Positions 62,401 through 64,000 of a DNA stretch of 64,000 bases are shown piece after piece; position 1 is the stretch's first letter; each line of letters starts with the position of its first letter. Under the pieces are notes generated by a model. The model ran no database searches. It was not told the origin of the DNA and saw only the letters and a list, made by a program, of their open reading frames with translations. A program made the position numbers and the translations under genes. Origin of the DNA: Streptomyces bicolor (GTDB lineage Bacteria; Actinomycetota; Actinomycetes; Streptomycetales; Streptomycetaceae); assembly GCF_000719285.1 (NCBI RefSeq), contig NZ_JOFS01000005.1:310001-374000 (forward strand), written 5' to 3'.

Positions 62401-63273
62401 ATGGCCCTGCGCGCCCGGCAACGTTGTCATGCCGCTCTCACCGGCCTCGTCGCCCTCGCCTGCGCCGCCGTGCTGTCCACCGCGACGCCCGCGCAGGCCG
62501 CCGACACCTGGACGGAGGTGGGCTCCGACCGCGCCGACCCGCTGACCGAGAGCCAGGGCCTGACCTCCGTCGAGGTCCCGGCGAACAGCCCCAACCGTTA
62601 CACCGGCATCGGCACCATCCCCACCTCGGTGAGCAGCCGCGGCTGGAACCATGTCGGCGACCCCGACGCCTCCTACGACGGCTACTACGTCGAGCCGTAC
62701 CAGGCGGACTCGGGCAGCGCGAAGATGTTCCGGGTCCAGGCGCCGGACGGGACCTGGGCGGAGTACGTCCACACGCTGGGCTCCGGGGAGGCGCTCAACA
62801 ACTCCTTCGTCGCCATCACGCCCGGCGGTCAGTGGATGGTCTCGGGCGAGTGGGGCACCATGACCCGCCTGCTGGTCCACCCGACCCCCGGCGTGAACCC
62901 CGGCACGTCCCCCTCGGCGAACCTCCCGTGGGTGTCCAGCATCCGGCTGGACCACGCCGTGCGCGACATCCAGGGCTGCGACTTCCAGAACGCCACGACC
63001 CTGCTCTGCTCGTCCGACGACCCCGCGGGCACCCTCTTCGGCATGACCAAGCCGCTGCTCCGGATCGACCTCTCCGCCGAGCCCGGCACCTCCGACGTGA
63101 CCGGCCACGTCACGGCCCTGCGCCGGCTCCCGCTGCGCAGCTCCTGCTCGGGCGAGTTCGAGACGGAGGGCATCGACTACGACCGCCGTACCGGCACTCT
63201 GCGTGTGATCGTCCTCTCGCCGGGCTTCTGCGTGCTGACCGACAGCAAGACGTACCGGTTCACGCGCGGCTGA
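62401..63273 (+). CDS. Secreted protein of unknown function
   Basis: A 290-residue exported protein. The signal peptide (about 1-34) ends TPAQAAD. The mature part is beta-rich with regular motifs: YTGIGTIPTSVSSRGWNHVG, then the repeated-blade-like WAEYVHTLGSGEALNNSFVA and GQWMVSGEWGTMTRLLVHP. Cysteines around 196-252 could form disulfides. I do not recognise the family; the spacing of the blocks hints at a beta-propeller. AAGGAG lies 8 bases before the ATG. It is divergent from the phosphatase gene. Confidence 0.8.
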   Translation: MALRARQRCHAALTGLVALACAAVLSTATPAQAADTWTEVGSDRADPLTESQGLTSVEVPANSPNRYTGIGTIPTSVSSRGWNHVGDPDASYDGYYVEPYQADSGSAKMFRVQAPDGTWAEYVHTLGSGEALNNSFVAITPGGQWMVSGEWGTMTRLLVHPTPGVNPGTSPSANLPWVSSIRLDHAVRDIQGCDFQNATTLLCSSDDPAGTLFGMTKPLLRIDLSAEPGTSDVTGHVTALRRLPLRSSCSGEFETEGIDYDRRTGTLRVIVLSPGFCVLTDSKTYRFTRG

Positions 63274-63307
63274 GGCCAGCCGCCGTAGGACCGAGGCGAC
63301 GCGGAGG

Positions 63308-63323
63308 CTGGGGGTACCCCCAG
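63308..63323. repeat. 16-bp palindrome (gap 63274-63587)
   Basis: CTGGGGGTACCCCCAG is a perfect palindrome 35 bp after the secreted-protein stop, within a GGCTGGGGGTACCCCCAGGG context. It may be a terminator-like or dispersed intergenic repeat. The rest of the 314-bp gap shows nothing I can name. Confidence 0.6.
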
Positions 63324-63587
63324 GGGCGTTGTCGTCGGTTGCCGACTCCCCACGCTCGAACAACCTTGCGCGGGAGTAGACCCATCGCGTCGGTGCCCTC
63401 CTCCGCCTTGCGGCTGGACGCACCAGACCCCGCTCACCTGCGCTGATGAGGTGCCGTTGCGTGCAGCCGGCCTGATCCGCCGGACTGGCCCTAGGCGCTC
63501 CGTCGTCCGTGGTGCTTTTCTTGGGGTTGGGGTCCGGTTCCGCGGGCTACCCGTGGCACCGCGGCGGCCACGAGAGGAGCGATCACG

Positions 63588-63965
63588 ATGGACCGTGAAC
63601 GACTGCACGAGGAACCCGTCTCCGTCGAGATCAGCGGATGCAGCAAGGAGGACGCCCGGATCGTGTTCGACACGCTGTGTGCCTGCTTCGAGTCCGACCG
63701 GGGCCCCGACGACGTGCCGCAGCAGCTCCACGAGACGCGCCCCATGGTGTGGCTCGGGACGTTCGAGGTCACGGACGCGCACGAGTGCCCGCCGCCCGCG
63801 CGGCTCTCGTCGACCGTCGAGGCCGACGCGCAGGGCGGCTACTGGGCCATCGAACGGCTCCGCACCACGCTGGACTCCCTGTTCACGGTGCACGACCTCA
63901 CCTCGGCCTCGGGCGACCAGGAGCGGGAGCTGCATGTGGTGCTGAAGAGCCGCCCGGGCCCCTGA
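63588..63965 (+). CDS. Small protein of unknown function
   Basis: A 125-residue acidic soluble protein. It has no signal peptide or membrane segment. Segments: EEPVSVEISGCSKEDARIVF, DTLCACFESDRGPDDVPQQL, YWAIERLRTTLDSLFTVHDL. The layout (short strands alternating with helices) suggests a small alpha/beta domain. I do not recognise the family. ATG 63588 follows GAGAGGAGCGATCACG. Confidence 0.7.
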   Translation: MDRERLHEEPVSVEISGCSKEDARIVFDTLCACFESDRGPDDVPQQLHETRPMVWLGTFEVTDAHECPPPARLSSTVEADAQGGYWAIERLRTTLDSLFTVHDLTSASGDQERELHVVLKSRPGP

Positions 63966-64000
63966 CGGCCGAGGCCGGTGAGGGCGAACCCGGTCAGGAC

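Noticed and set aside
1..64000. CRISPR array, prophage, IS element, tRNA or rRNA
   Set aside because: No regularly spaced repeats, integrase or transposase frames, terminal inverted repeats or tRNA-like cloverleafs were seen on either strand.

Overview
The window is chromosomal DNA from a Streptomyces or close relative. The DNA is very GC-rich with G/C in third codon positions, GTG starts and 4-bp ATGA/GTGA gene overlaps are common, and the gene families are typical: CBM2-tailed secreted hydrolases, a CebR-type operator, an ECF42 sigma factor with DGPF proteins, and a multi-PAS SpoIIE-type phosphatase. I see no phage, insertion sequence, CRISPR, tRNA or rRNA. The region reads as accessory chromosome: small metabolic operons separated by several collapsed gene remnants.

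Layout. 1-2561: an iron-siderophore ABC importer (lipoprotein and two FecCD permeases) behind an iron box. 2633-5503: a secreted GH5 mannanase/cellulase and an SGNH hydrolase, both with CBM2, apparently one operon behind a perfect CebR box; the SGNH protein has Cys in place of the block-I Ser. 5601-8023: a cyclase-family hydrolase overlapping a ThDP enzyme. 8094-10618: GAPDH and a LysR regulator. 10764-13337: a secreted M9 collagenase running into two gene fragments (an FtsK/EccC C-terminus and an unrecognised secreted-protein tail). 13498-18569: an IorB/IorA-type molybdenum hydroxylase, an NCS1 permease and a cysteine hydrolase. 18570-23900: a collapsed peptidoglycan-binding gene, a phosphoribosyltransferase/dienelactone-hydrolase fusion, a flavin monooxygenase-like protein ending in an 8-bp tandem repeat, SseB-like and PqqB-like proteins, and a MarR regulator.

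23976-32079 is a coherent galactan-use locus: LacI regulator, two sugar permeases and a binding lipoprotein on the minus strand, divergent from GH42 beta-galactosidase and secreted GH53 endo-galactanase. 32273-36974 holds a small HTH protein, a YihY membrane protein, an SMP-30-like protein, a FluC-DUF190-FluC fluoride-export set and UppP. 37034-42813 is an amide amino-acid locus: FadR-type regulator, amino-acid permease, asparaginase, aspartate ammonia-lyase and glutaminase, with two inverted copies of an intergenic repeat flanking the last two genes. 43047-46731 has two membrane mannosyltransferase-like genes, the second overlapping a convergent D-Ala-D-Ala carboxypeptidase by 265 bp. 46824-47960 is a compact second-type Rho.

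48228-50597 is an ECF42 operon (DGPF-SnoaL fusion, DGPF protein, sigma factor) with a matching promoter in front. 50700-55612 contains NTF2-like, PadR, methyltransferase, thioesterase, serine hydrolase and CE7 esterase genes. 55716-56304 is a decayed amidohydrolase. 56393-60056 has an Rv1733c-like membrane protein, a sulfite-oxidase-fold/ferredoxin-reductase pair, a PrmC-like methyltransferase and a frameshifted small membrane protein. 60053-63965 has a PAS-PAS-GAF-PP2C phosphatase, a secreted protein of unknown function and a small unknown protein.

Nothing here is a clear new defence or biosynthetic system. The most interesting items are the GDC hydrolase under CebR control, the compact Rho, the ECF42 promoter and fusion, the 16-bp hairpin at the start of the galactan permease gene, the convergent 3' overlap, and the cluster of gene scars. 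All functions are inferred from sequence; no database search was run.
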